NCBI GenBank assembly: GCA_965246845.1
Contig: CBDFFR010000005.1
Location: forward strand, 496,001 to 560,000
Reading direction: 5' to 3'
DNA: 64,000 bases
DNA from: JBBRMW01 sp965246845
GTDB lineage: Bacteria > Chloroflexota > Anaerolineae > Aggregatilineales > UBA2796
The position numbers and the translations under genes are program-made. Positions 36,124 to 44,325 of this stretch are shown here, one piece after another (the first letter of the stretch is position 1; every line of letters begins with the position of its first letter). A model generated the notes under the pieces. The model worked only from the letters and a program-made list of their open reading frames with translations, was not told where the DNA came from and made no database searches.

Positions 36124-36714
36124 TCATTCGTTCATTGCATCATTACTAGAACGAAACTGCTCCGGGAAAAGTTCCTGATAGGCGAGCAGGCAATCGCGCA
36201 GCTTGCTCCGCGCGCGGGCGATGCGCGATTTGACCGTGCCGAGCGCCGCCGCCGTCACCTGCGCGATCTCCTGATAGTCGTATCCCTGAATATCGCACAA
36301 CACCGCCGCCAGCCGCTGATCTTCCGGCAGTGCATCAAGGCAGCCCTGTATTGCGCGGTTGAGTTCACCACGCAGCGCGGCCTGTTCGGGACCTTCGACC
36401 GCGCTCACGAACCGGATTTCGCTCTGTGGCGTATCGAGCGAGGTGACGGGGCGGCGCTTGTGGCGGCGCAGTTCGTCGTAGCACAGGTTCGCCGTGATGC
36501 GCAGTAACCACGCCCCGAAGTTGCCTTCGCGGTAGCTCCCGATGCGCGTAAACGCGGCAATGAAAGCATCCTGCGTCGCGTCGGCTGCTTCTCCCGCTTC
36601 ACCAAGGAGGCGATAGGCGAGATTATAGACCCGGCTCTGATAAGCAGCGACGAGTTCATTGAACGCGGAGAGGTTCCCGCCTTGCGCGGCGCGGATGAGC
36701 GCGGTTTCGTCCAT
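36124..36714 (-). CDS. ECF-type RNA polymerase sigma factor
   Basis: 196 aa. Region 2: NELVAAYQSRVYNLAYRLLG, EAADATQDAFIAAFTRI and the -10-binding WLLRITANLCYDELRR. Region 4: LDALPEDQRLAAVLCDIQGY, DYQEIAQVTAAALGTVKSRIAR. These are the standard ECF pattern. It directs transcription in response to a signal relayed by the anti-sigma encoded next. ATG 36714 is used; GTG 36720 is also open. No strong ribosome site is visible, possibly a leaderless or weakly translated mRNA. Confidence 0.92.
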   Translation of the reverse strand: MDETALIRAAQGGNLSAFNELVAAYQSRVYNLAYRLLGEAGEAADATQDAFIAAFTRIGSYREGNFGAWLLRITANLCYDELRRHKRRPVTSLDTPQSEIRFVSAVEGPEQAALRGELNRAIQGCLDALPEDQRLAAVLCDIQGYDYQEIAQVTAAALGTVKSRIARARSKLRDCLLAYQELFPEQFRSSNDAMNE

Positions 36715-36752
36715 AGGCACACTATGTTAGCACGTCGCCGGGTTTGCGCGCG

Positions 36753-36782
36753 TTGAAAGTCAGATGGCTTTGCCCGTACAAT
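36753..36782 (+). promoter_or_regulatory. sigma-70-type promoter of the beta-lactamase-like gene
   Basis: TTGAAA (36753-36758), 18 bp, TACAAT (36777-36782). The start codon is at 36812. It lies in the spacer facing the divergent sigma gene. Confidence 0.6.
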
Positions 36783-36811
36783 CCATCTACCGCAATACTC
36801 AGGACCCCATC

Positions 36812-37816
36812 ATGCGCAAAATCATCTTCCTCAGTATCGTTTTCATACTGCTCTCGTTCAACATCCCGGCGCGCGCGCAAGAGGCCGACGGACCGGATAT
36901 GCTCAAGCTGCTGGATGACATCGCGGGCTATCTCACGTCGGTGAAGTTCGTGCCGGGGACGACGCGGCAGGCATCCGTGTACGTACGAGACATCAAACAT
37001 AGTCTGGAAATCACTTACAACCCGGATGTGAAGTACAGTGGCGTCAGCCTGACCAAAATCGGAGTGTTTGCAGCCTTCCAGAACTACGTGCTAGCGTATC
37101 GACCAGATGGCATTATGACGCGCTTGCAAGCAGTACAAACTGCCGGGATGATGCTGTGTAGCAGCAACGAGGCCGCCAATGCCCTCATCAAAGTTATGGG
37201 CGATGGTGACTCCCAAAGAGGATTGAGCTTTCTCGAATATTTTCGCGGGATGTACCTTTCGCGGACCTATAGTGGCGATGGTTCGCCTTTCGTGACAGAT
37301 GGACCCGTTCTCCCGAAAGACGCCGATGCCGACCCCGATAATTTACTTGACATAGAAGCGTTCGGGCAGGAGCTTGGCAAAGCCGCTCTTTGGGCAACCG
37401 ATCCCCAGCTTGCAATCAATTCTCCTGACCGAATGATTCTCCAGCGCAAAATGCTGCACCTGATGGCCGCAAACAAAACGGGCGCGCTCCTCGAAGGCGG
37501 CGTGCCGGAAGGAACCTTCGTCGCTCATAAGCAGGGCTGGATCGAGGATACGCACGGCGACGCAGGCTATTTCATCACGCCCGGTGGCGACTACGTGATC
37601 GTGATCATGCTGCACCAGCGCAAGTTTCTGCAATCTACGAATTCGTTCCCGGCTATCGCGGAAGTCTCGCGCCTCGTCTACAATGCTTTCAACCCGACCG
37701 CGCCACTCAGGGCGATCCGTTCCAAGCCAATTCCGAAGGAATGTACGATTCCGCAAGCAGTGATCGATGCTCTGATGAAAGCAGATTCGCCGCCACTGCC
37801 TCAAGCGCGACCCTGA
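36812..37816 (+). CDS. class A beta-lactamase-like serine hydrolase (exported)
   Basis: 334 aa. Signal peptide RKIIFLSIVFILLSFNIPARAQ (cleavage near 22). The penicillin-recognising fold is indicated by S79-L-T-K82 (SxxK), SSNEAANAL (SxN-like) and FVAHKQGWIEDTHGDAGYF (KTG-like, here K-Q-G). Members of PF13354 range from beta-lactamases to D,D-peptidases; activity on antibiotics is not established. ATG 36812 gives the correct signal peptide; the open frame from 36764 overlaps the promoter. Confidence 0.78.
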   Translation: MRKIIFLSIVFILLSFNIPARAQEADGPDMLKLLDDIAGYLTSVKFVPGTTRQASVYVRDIKHSLEITYNPDVKYSGVSLTKIGVFAAFQNYVLAYRPDGIMTRLQAVQTAGMMLCSSNEAANALIKVMGDGDSQRGLSFLEYFRGMYLSRTYSGDGSPFVTDGPVLPKDADADPDNLLDIEAFGQELGKAALWATDPQLAINSPDRMILQRKMLHLMAANKTGALLEGGVPEGTFVAHKQGWIEDTHGDAGYFITPGGDYVIVIMLHQRKFLQSTNSFPAIAEVSRLVYNAFNPTAPLRAIRSKPIPKECTIPQAVIDALMKADSPPLPQARP

Positions 37817-37955
37817 TCAATGACAAGAGCATGTCAACCCTACGTAGTCTCATTTTGTTGATTGCACCCGTTCCGCGCGGATGACACCCCCGCCGAACGC
37901 GAATGCGATACAATCATCGGGATAAGGCTACCTAAACTGGTTGCGAGGTGGCAAG

Positions 37956-39047
37956 GTGAGCGCAGGGAAGATTCCAGTCATTTTGATAGCCGACGACGAA
38001 GCCGCGCACCGCTTGCTGCTCAGGCTTGAACTGGAAGCGAGCGGCTACCAGATTTTCGAGGCGGCGGATGGTCGCGAGGCGGTGGAGCAATATCAGGCGC
38101 ACATGCCCGATATTGTGTTGCTTGATATACAAATGCCGGAAATGGACGGGCTGACGGCGTGCCGTACAATCCGTACCCTGCCCAAAGGGGCGACGCTCCC
38201 GATCCTGATGATCACGGTCCTTGATGACCATGAGATGATCGACCGCACGTTTGAGGCGGGCGCGACGGATTATGTCACGAAACCCGTCAACTTCGCGCTC
38301 CTTCGCCAGCGCGTGCGTCGGCTGCTCACTGCGCAACGTGCCGACAGGCTGCGCGAAGAATTGGCGCGCATCCTCGTCCACGATATGAAAACACCGCTGA
38401 CCGCGATCCAGCTTGGCTCCGAACTCATGCTCGACGAGCAGAGCAGCGACCCGGAAATCCTCGAATTGATCCGCAACAATACGCTGCAATTGCTGAATAT
38501 GGTGATGGGCATTCTGGATTCGAGCCGCCTGCGCGACGGTCAGCTCACCTTACAGCGCAGCCGTCGCGATGTATGCGCGTGCCTGCGCGCGATGGAAACC
38601 AGCTTCGCCTGGATGAAGGTCACGCGCCGCGTCACTTGCGCTGTTGAAGGTTGCGCGCCTGGTGTCGATGCGTGGCTCGACTGGACGCTGATCGAGCGCG
38701 TTCTGATCAACCTGATCACGAATGCCTTCAAAAATAGCGCAGAAGGGGGAACGATCCGGCTCTCATCGGAGGTCAAGGGACCCTTTCTCTATATTTCGGT
38801 TGCGGATCAAGGACGTGGCATTGCGCCCGACGATCAAAAACGCCTGTTCGAGACAGCTACACCGCCTAACGAACGCAAGACGAACGGGAGTGTATTCGAT
38901 ACCGGGCTAGGGCTGGGTTTTTGCAAGCTGGCGGTCGAAACGCACGGCGGCACAATCGAAGTCGAAAGCGAAGTCGGGCGCGGCGCGCGATTCACGCTGG
39001 CGCTGCCGCTCATCGAAGCCTTGAGCGAAGTCGGGTTGCTTGGTTGA
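37956..39047 (+). CDS. hybrid response regulator-histidine kinase
   Basis: 363 aa, no membrane segment. An N-terminal receiver domain (ILIADDEAAHR; phosphoacceptor D57 in VLLDIQMPEMDG; K109 in DYVTKPVNF) is joined to HisKA (ILVHDMKTPLTAIQ, phosphorylatable H142) and HATPase_c (N box LINLITNAFKNS, G1 VADQGRGIAPDD, G2 GLGLGFCKLAVETHGG). This receiver-first order is typical of soluble phosphorelay kinases. GTG 37956 has an AGGTGG site. It starts a cluster of three signalling genes. Confidence 0.9.
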   Translation: MSAGKIPVILIADDEAAHRLLLRLELEASGYQIFEAADGREAVEQYQAHMPDIVLLDIQMPEMDGLTACRTIRTLPKGATLPILMITVLDDHEMIDRTFEAGATDYVTKPVNFALLRQRVRRLLTAQRADRLREELARILVHDMKTPLTAIQLGSELMLDEQSSDPEILELIRNNTLQLLNMVMGILDSSRLRDGQLTLQRSRRDVCACLRAMETSFAWMKVTRRVTCAVEGCAPGVDAWLDWTLIERVLINLITNAFKNSAEGGTIRLSSEVKGPFLYISVADQGRGIAPDDQKRLFETATPPNERKTNGSVFDTGLGLGFCKLAVETHGGTIEVESEVGRGARFTLALPLIEALSEVGLLG

Positions 39048-39191
39048 GAAACGAATCGGCAGCTACGAACAGAGATTCTATGGACACTAGTAACAGGGTA
39101 GATTGTTAAATTTCGTTAAAAGATTGTAATGTCCGGTGTATACTCCATTGGCATTGATTGCGGATACACTCCTACCGAATACGAGGGACTC

Positions 39192-40631
39192 ATGATTACC
39201 TCCGCGACACTCGATCACGCTCAGGAAATTCGGTTGGAACGGCTTTCCCTGCTCTGGAAAGCGACGTTGATTCTTGCCTTCTTGTTTTTATGGATTGCGC
39301 TCATTCTGAGTGGTTTGGCTGTTTCCGACACAGCGCAATGGATCCTCCCCGTCACGGCTGCCGGGGTTGGCTGCCTCGTTTGTCGCGCGTTCGTCAGACG
39401 CAAGCGGCTCGAACCTGCGGTGTGGTCCTACACGGCGGGGCTGTTCGTGGCTTTTGCAATAGGCATGTACTCCCCGGTGGGAACACCCGCCACCAGCATC
39501 GATAAAAATTTAATCCCCTTCCTGTTTCCGCTGGTCATTTTCATCGTCGGGCTGATGCTCTCGTTCCGTGAGACATTGGCCGCCACCGGGATCGCAATCG
39601 CGCTGACGTTGATCGTCCCCTGGATTGGACATTCTCCCGTTCTTGTTCGCGAACAGGTCTTCGCTATTGCCGTGACCGTGTGTGCGCTCGGCATCGCGTG
39701 GCAGACATCGGGCGAATTGTACGGCATCGCGGATTGGGCGCTCGTCAACTATCGTCGTGAGCGCGAAGTGTCCTCGCGCCTTTTCGACAGCCAACAGGAA
39801 ATTCAGCGCAGCCTGCTCCGCCAGAAAGCACTCACAGATAAACTCGAAGAGGCGAACGCGGAGTTGGAATCCGCCCGCGCCGCCGCGACCGAAGCCAAGA
39901 ACTTTCGCGGCCAGTTCCTCGCCAATATGTCGCACGAACTGCGCACGCCGCTTAACGCGATTATCGGGTTCAGCGATGCGATGCTGAACTTCCCTATGCT
40001 ATACCAGAATCAGCAGCTCCCGGCAGCCTACCGTGCCGATCTCGATCAGGTGAACAGTTCCGGGAAGCAGCTTCTGGCGCTCATCAACGATATTCTGGAC
40101 CTTTCCAAAGTGGACGCCGGGAAGCTCGATCTGGAAGTCGAAGCGGTCAATGTCGATGAATTGTTGAAAGGCGTGCTTGCGACTGCGAACGGCCTCAAGG
40201 GAAGCAAGCCGATCCGCATCCGTCGCCAGACTCCCGATGTATTGCCGCTCGTGCGGGGCGACTCACTGCGCTTGCGGCAGGTGCTGCTCAACCTGCTCAG
40301 TAATGCCGCGAAATTCACCGATGAAGGCTTCATCACGGTCAGCGCGGAGCCACAGGAAGATGACCAATTGCTCTTCCGCGTGCAGGATACAGGCATCGGC
40401 ATCGCGCCCCAGGATATGGATAAAATCTTCGAGGAGTTCCGGCAGGGGACGGGCGGCAGGCGTAAGGGGCGCGCGGGTTCCGGCCTCGGCCTCGCGATTT
40501 CCCGGCAGTTGTTGAACCTGATGGGGGGTCGTATCTGGGCCGAAAGCACGCTCGGCAGGGGCAGTACGTTCTATTTCACGCTTCCGATTCACCACATGGA
40601 GTCGGAAACAGCGGTGCAGGAAGGAGCGTGA
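39192..40631 (+). CDS. membrane histidine kinase
   Basis: 479 aa. Six hydrophobic segments occupy residues 20-175, with little periplasmic loop. A coiled-coil linker (about 190-237) leads to HisKA (FLANMSHELRTPLNAIIGFS, H248) and HATPase_c (LRLRQVLLNLLSNAAKFTDE, VQDTGIGIAPQDMDKIFEEF, GSGLGLAISRQLLNLMGG). The input signal is unknown; a membrane-embedded sensor is likely. ATG 39192 follows GAGGG. The next gene is a lone response regulator, its probable partner. Confidence 0.9.
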   Translation: MITSATLDHAQEIRLERLSLLWKATLILAFLFLWIALILSGLAVSDTAQWILPVTAAGVGCLVCRAFVRRKRLEPAVWSYTAGLFVAFAIGMYSPVGTPATSIDKNLIPFLFPLVIFIVGLMLSFRETLAATGIAIALTLIVPWIGHSPVLVREQVFAIAVTVCALGIAWQTSGELYGIADWALVNYRREREVSSRLFDSQQEIQRSLLRQKALTDKLEEANAELESARAAATEAKNFRGQFLANMSHELRTPLNAIIGFSDAMLNFPMLYQNQQLPAAYRADLDQVNSSGKQLLALINDILDLSKVDAGKLDLEVEAVNVDELLKGVLATANGLKGSKPIRIRRQTPDVLPLVRGDSLRLRQVLLNLLSNAAKFTDEGFITVSAEPQEDDQLLFRVQDTGIGIAPQDMDKIFEEFRQGTGGRRKGRAGSGLGLAISRQLLNLMGGRIWAESTLGRGSTFYFTLPIHHMESETAVQEGA

Positions 40632-40635
40632 CCCC

Positions 40636-41160
40636 GTGCGTATCGCCTATGTCGAAGACAACGCGACTAATCTGATGCTCGTTCGGCGCGTTGCGAGCAT
40701 GAACGCGCACGAGGTCGTCAACTATACCGAGGGCGAAATCGCCGTACAGGAACTGGCGCGCGAAAAATTCGACCTGATATTAATGGATGTCGAACTGGCG
40801 GGCGAGATGGACGGCCTCGATGTCGTGCGGGCGCTGCGTAAGAGCGGCCTGACGACGCCAATCTACGCAGTCACGGCCTATGCGATGATGGGCGACCGCG
40901 AACGCTGTCTGGAAGCGGGCTGTAATGGCTACCTTCCCAAGCCGCTCCCGATTGTGGAGCTGATGACGCTCCTGACCCGTTATGAAGCCCAGTTCGCATT
41001 GGCGGGCGATCCCGCACCAGAGCCAGCGCCGGTTAGCCAGCCGATTACCGCGCACGACGATCCGGTTGCGGCGAATGCAGCGGCGCTCGCAGTCAGCGTT
41101 CCTGCACCTGTAGCAACCATCACCACGCCCGAACCGCTGGCAAAGCCGCCGGAGTCGTGA
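40636..41160 (+). CDS. single-domain response regulator
   Basis: 174 aa. Receiver domain residues 1-120: IAYVEDNATN, phosphoacceptor D51 in LILMDVELAGEMDG, T/A segment IYAVTAYAM and KP in GYLPKPLP. There is no output domain; residues 125-174 are an Ala/Pro tail. It likely shuttles phosphate from the kinase encoded 4 bp upstream. GTG start with AAGGAG 11 bp upstream. The stop overlaps the GTG of the next gene. Confidence 0.9.
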   Translation: MRIAYVEDNATNLMLVRRVASMNAHEVVNYTEGEIAVQELAREKFDLILMDVELAGEMDGLDVVRALRKSGLTTPIYAVTAYAMMGDRERCLEAGCNGYLPKPLPIVELMTLLTRYEAQFALAGDPAPEPAPVSQPITAHDDPVAANAAALAVSVPAPVATITTPEPLAKPPES

Positions 41161-43334
41161 CGTTTCGCCCAACGCGGCGTGATATTGCACTCGCGCTGCT
41201 CATCATCCTGCTTGCGTTTGGCTACCGTGTCGTGATTATCCTCGACCGTGCCGCCGCGCCCACCGCGAGTCAGTGGGACCCGACCGCCGGGGGCGGCGAT
41301 CAGGGTGTCTATTACAGCGCGATTGCGGAGTACCGCGCCGGGACCTTCCCGCCGCCGACGTATTTCTTCCAGCCGGGCATGTCGTGGTATATGGTCCTCG
41401 CCAGCGGGCTGATGCGCACCGACTCGGCGGGCGCTTTGCGCATCTTCGGCGCGGCACTGGCGGCGTTCAACTGTGGCGCGTTGATCCTTGCCGGATGGCT
41501 GGCCTTCGACCGCCGCTGGCCGGGATACCTCGCCGGGCTGATCCTCGCGTTGTATCCCGTTGCGGCTTTCTACGATACCGATTTTACAATCACGTCGCAG
41601 GGGACGATCCTTGTGACGCTTATGCTGCTTGGCGTGCTGTGGTTGTGGCGCAATCCGCGCTCATGGCCTGCGGCAGCGGTGGCGGGTGCGGCGCTCGGCC
41701 TTGCGGCGATCATGCGCTTTGAACTGGTGCTGGTCGGGTTGGCCGCATTCGGGTGGCTGCTGATTGTTCGGCGCAGGTCGGCATTGCTGCCGCTTGGGAT
41801 TGCCGTCCTCGCGGCGGGGGTGTTCATTGTCCCGGTCGCGTTATACAACCGGGCGGGAGGCGCGGGCTATCTGATTACGCCTGTCGGCAGCGCGGAGCTT
41901 TACCGGGGTAACAACCGCGACACCGCAGGCGATTATGGTGGTGGCAATGCCAGCGATGCTACATATGGAAACTACTATTATTATGTCTTGCAGGATGCGC
42001 TCCTCTCGCCGCGCCACTTCATTGAATTTGAACTGCATAAACTCGGTATGGCGCTCTCGTATAAAGAGCCGGGCAACAATCTCAACTATGCGCTGAACGG
42101 TGCGGCGGTTTCGACTTCATTGCGCCTCAATCCACTGAATTTTCAATTGTTGTTGCTTCTGTTCCTGATGACTGTCCCGTTTGCGCTGCGACAGCGAGCG
42201 CTCTGGCTGTGTATCGGCATGGCGCTCGCGCTCCTCATTGGGATGATGTTCATCTGGATTGAGGCGCGTATCCGCACGCCTGTCGTCGTCGTGATGATTC
42301 CGGTTGTCGCGTATGGTCTGGTGCGCGGTGTTGAGACGATGCGAAGCCGCGCATGGCGGCTCGATAGACGCGCGCTCGCGGTTCCTGCGGCGCTTTTATT
42401 CATCGTTGTGATGAATGGGGTAGAAGCATCGTTGCCGACGCGCGAAACGGCCTCTGCGCTCCCCGCGAATGCGACCGTCGCCAATGCGCTTTACGATAAT
42501 GGGACGCTCAAACTGCTCGGCTGGCGCATCGAGGGCGCCTACAGTCCATCGGGCGCGGTCTCGCCGACCCGTCCCTATGTCGTCTCGTTCTACTGGCAGC
42601 TTCAAAAACCCGCGACGGTCGATTACAGCTTCGGTCTTGCCTTCGTGCTGGATGAGCAGCGGCTATTCGGTTTCGATCATCCAATCGGGACCGTCAGCTA
42701 TCCGCCGCTCCCGACGACGGCATGGCAGCCAGGCATCATCTACATTGAGCGTGCTGCAATCGGGATGCGCCGCTACGACCTGCCGCGCGAACGATCAGGC
42801 GTGGTCACTCTGACGGTCTATCCGGAACGCGAGCAGGCGCGACCCTTCGTGCCGGAAGGTGTGGTGGGTGCGACGACCACCCTTCAAATAGCCCAAGCCG
42901 CGATCATGGTTGATCAGGGTGTACCGTTCACGATCAAGACGCAGGAGCCGGGTGTTGCATTCGGAGGCTTGTTGACTTTGAAGGGCTGGGTCGCGCCATC
43001 GGAAGCGAAAGCGGGCGAGCAAATTGCCGTACAACTGGCGTGGGAAGCGAGCCAGCAGGTTCGTAATTCGTACACGATTGGGTTGTACCTTTTCGACTCA
43101 GCGGGAAACTCAATCGTGCATATGGATACACCATTGCGCAATGGAGAGTTGCTCACGACTGCAATGCTGCCCGGCTATCGAATTGAAGAAACGCGCGTTT
43201 TGAAGCTGCCTGGTACCACAGGAGACTACACGCTCGAATTGATCCTTTACGACCCGGTGACGGGCGACCGCATGGTTGTCGCGCAGGGAAAGGACAACGT
43301 GTTCCGGCTTGGCACTTTGCGTATTGTTCAGTAA
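41157..43334 (+). CDS. GT-C membrane glycosyltransferase-like protein
   Basis: 725 aa. About ten transmembrane helices in residues 8-420, with an acidic first loop (GGGDQGVYYSAIAEY) typical of GT39/GT-C enzymes. The C-terminal 290 residues are extracytoplasmic with repeats resembling beta-sandwich modules (FYWQLQKPATVDYSFGLAFV; VQLAWEASQQVRNSYTIGLY). The same two-part layout occurs at 54064. Presumed donor is a polyprenyl-phosphate sugar. GTG 41157 overlaps the regulator stop. Confidence 0.72.
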   Translation: MTFRPTRRDIALALLIILLAFGYRVVIILDRAAAPTASQWDPTAGGGDQGVYYSAIAEYRAGTFPPPTYFFQPGMSWYMVLASGLMRTDSAGALRIFGAALAAFNCGALILAGWLAFDRRWPGYLAGLILALYPVAAFYDTDFTITSQGTILVTLMLLGVLWLWRNPRSWPAAAVAGAALGLAAIMRFELVLVGLAAFGWLLIVRRRSALLPLGIAVLAAGVFIVPVALYNRAGGAGYLITPVGSAELYRGNNRDTAGDYGGGNASDATYGNYYYYVLQDALLSPRHFIEFELHKLGMALSYKEPGNNLNYALNGAAVSTSLRLNPLNFQLLLLLFLMTVPFALRQRALWLCIGMALALLIGMMFIWIEARIRTPVVVVMIPVVAYGLVRGVETMRSRAWRLDRRALAVPAALLFIVVMNGVEASLPTRETASALPANATVANALYDNGTLKLLGWRIEGAYSPSGAVSPTRPYVVSFYWQLQKPATVDYSFGLAFVLDEQRLFGFDHPIGTVSYPPLPTTAWQPGIIYIERAAIGMRRYDLPRERSGVVTLTVYPEREQARPFVPEGVVGATTTLQIAQAAIMVDQGVPFTIKTQEPGVAFGGLLTLKGWVAPSEAKAGEQIAVQLAWEASQQVRNSYTIGLYLFDSAGNSIVHMDTPLRNGELLTTAMLPGYRIEETRVLKLPGTTGDYTLELILYDPVTGDRMVVAQGKDNVFRLGTLRIVQ

Positions 43335-43380
43335 GCACAAAGGCGTAAAACTACACGCTTTCATGTGTGAGGCACTTACG

Positions 43381-43398
43381 AATTGCATAGCAATTTTT
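43381..43398 (+). terminator. weak terminator-like hairpin
   Basis: aattgc / gcaatt (6 bp) with a 3-nt loop, followed by three extra T. It lies 47 bp after the GT-C stop. The short A/T stem makes this uncertain. Confidence 0.35.
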
Positions 43399-43560
43399 AT
43401 CATTAAGAGCGCTTAATAAAGGATCGAGAATCCTTAAGCCATTTTCCCGAACGTTCGATTACGCTTGAAAAATGAAACGGGAGCGTTGAATTACAGGCGG
43501 TTTTGGAGAGGGTGGACGCCTTGTTAATTTTTGAATCCAGTGCTAAAGTTCTATGTGTAG

Positions 43561-43612
43561 CCGCCACATATACCCAGGCGTTCCCGAGAACCCCCATATA
43601 TGGCGGTTTTTT
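43561..43612 (+). promoter_or_regulatory. hairpin with T-run in the nrdR leader, possible attenuator or NrdR-box region
   Basis: Arms ccgcca and tggcgg (6 bp) continue, after one mismatch, with atat/atat (4 bp); a 24-nt loop separates them and six T follow. The 3' arm contains the perfect palindrome ccatatatgg (43594-43603), and the 5' arm a related cacatatac. A/T-core palindromes about 30 bp apart are reminiscent of NrdR boxes. Confidence 0.45.
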
Positions 43613-43683
43613 GTCCCGTAAAACCGGAAAAGCGCGTTGAAATTCGGCTTTTCGACCTGTACAGATGGAGAGAATGCTCAACG

Positions 43684-44223
43684 ATGAAATGCCCGTACTG
43701 TGACGAATCCGATACCAAAGTCGTAGATACGACCGAGGTGCGGAGCGGCATACGCAGGCGGCGGGAATGCAAGCACTGCGGCGCGCGGTTCAGCACGCTG
43801 GAACGCGCGGTAGCAGCGACCCCGATGATCATCAAGAGCGACGGTTCGCGTCAGGAGTTCGACCGCACAAAGCTAATCGATGGTATCCGGCTCGCCTGTA
43901 CGAAACGTCCGGTTTCGGCGGCGGATATGGAACGGTTGGCAGCCAGCGTCGAGACCTATCTACAATCATTGGGTCGCACCGAAGTATCGAGCCGGGTAGT
44001 AGGAGATCGTGTCGTTGCAGGACTTAAATCGCTGGACCCTATTGCCTACATCCGTTATGCCATTGTCTACCTCGGTCTTGAAGACCTGACGAGCGTGCGC
44101 GCAGAGATCGATAAACTTCTGGTAGAAGGGGACGCGCAGCACGCACTCGTCTCCTACGATGAAGATCAACTCCTTGATCGTCTGGAAGCCGACCCCACTC
44201 CATCAGCCACATCACGTTCGTAG
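43684..44223 (+). CDS. nrdR: transcriptional repressor NrdR
   Basis: 179 aa. Zinc ribbon MKCPYCDESDTKVVDT with C3/C6 and RRRECKHCGARFSTLE, then an ATP-cone domain (IIKSDGSRQEFDRTKLIDGI, RVVGDRVVAGLKSLDPIAYI). NrdR senses dATP/ATP and represses ribonucleotide reductase genes. The next gene is nrdJ, its expected target. ATG 43684 gives the canonical start MKCPYC; the upstream open frame to 43600 crosses the leader hairpin. The C-terminal acidic extension of about 25 residues is longer than in many homologues. Confidence 0.95.
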   Translation: MKCPYCDESDTKVVDTTEVRSGIRRRRECKHCGARFSTLERAVAATPMIIKSDGSRQEFDRTKLIDGIRLACTKRPVSAADMERLAASVETYLQSLGRTEVSSRVVGDRVVAGLKSLDPIAYIRYAIVYLGLEDLTSVRAEIDKLLVEGDAQHALVSYDEDQLLDRLEADPTPSATSRS

Positions 44224-44325
44224 CCGCCATCTCCGGCGCTACGGTCCGGGAATAGTCAGAAGCGCCCGCTACATCCGGGCGTAGGAAACCGTCTTCTATT
44301 GCAATTGATATTGAGGGGAGGAACT

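Larger units (their letters stand above)
43335..43683. other. intergenic leader upstream of nrdR
   Basis: This 349-bp spacer has no gene. It is A/T-richer than its surroundings, contains a weak terminator-like hairpin at 43381-43398, a small stem at 43402-43417 (attaag / cttaat) and a larger hairpin with a T-run at 43561-43612. Confidence 0.7.

Noticed and set aside
43335..44325. Cobalamin riboswitch before nrdR/nrdJ
   Set aside because: I looked for the conserved B12-box and other core elements expected for a B12-dependent reductase leader and did not find them.
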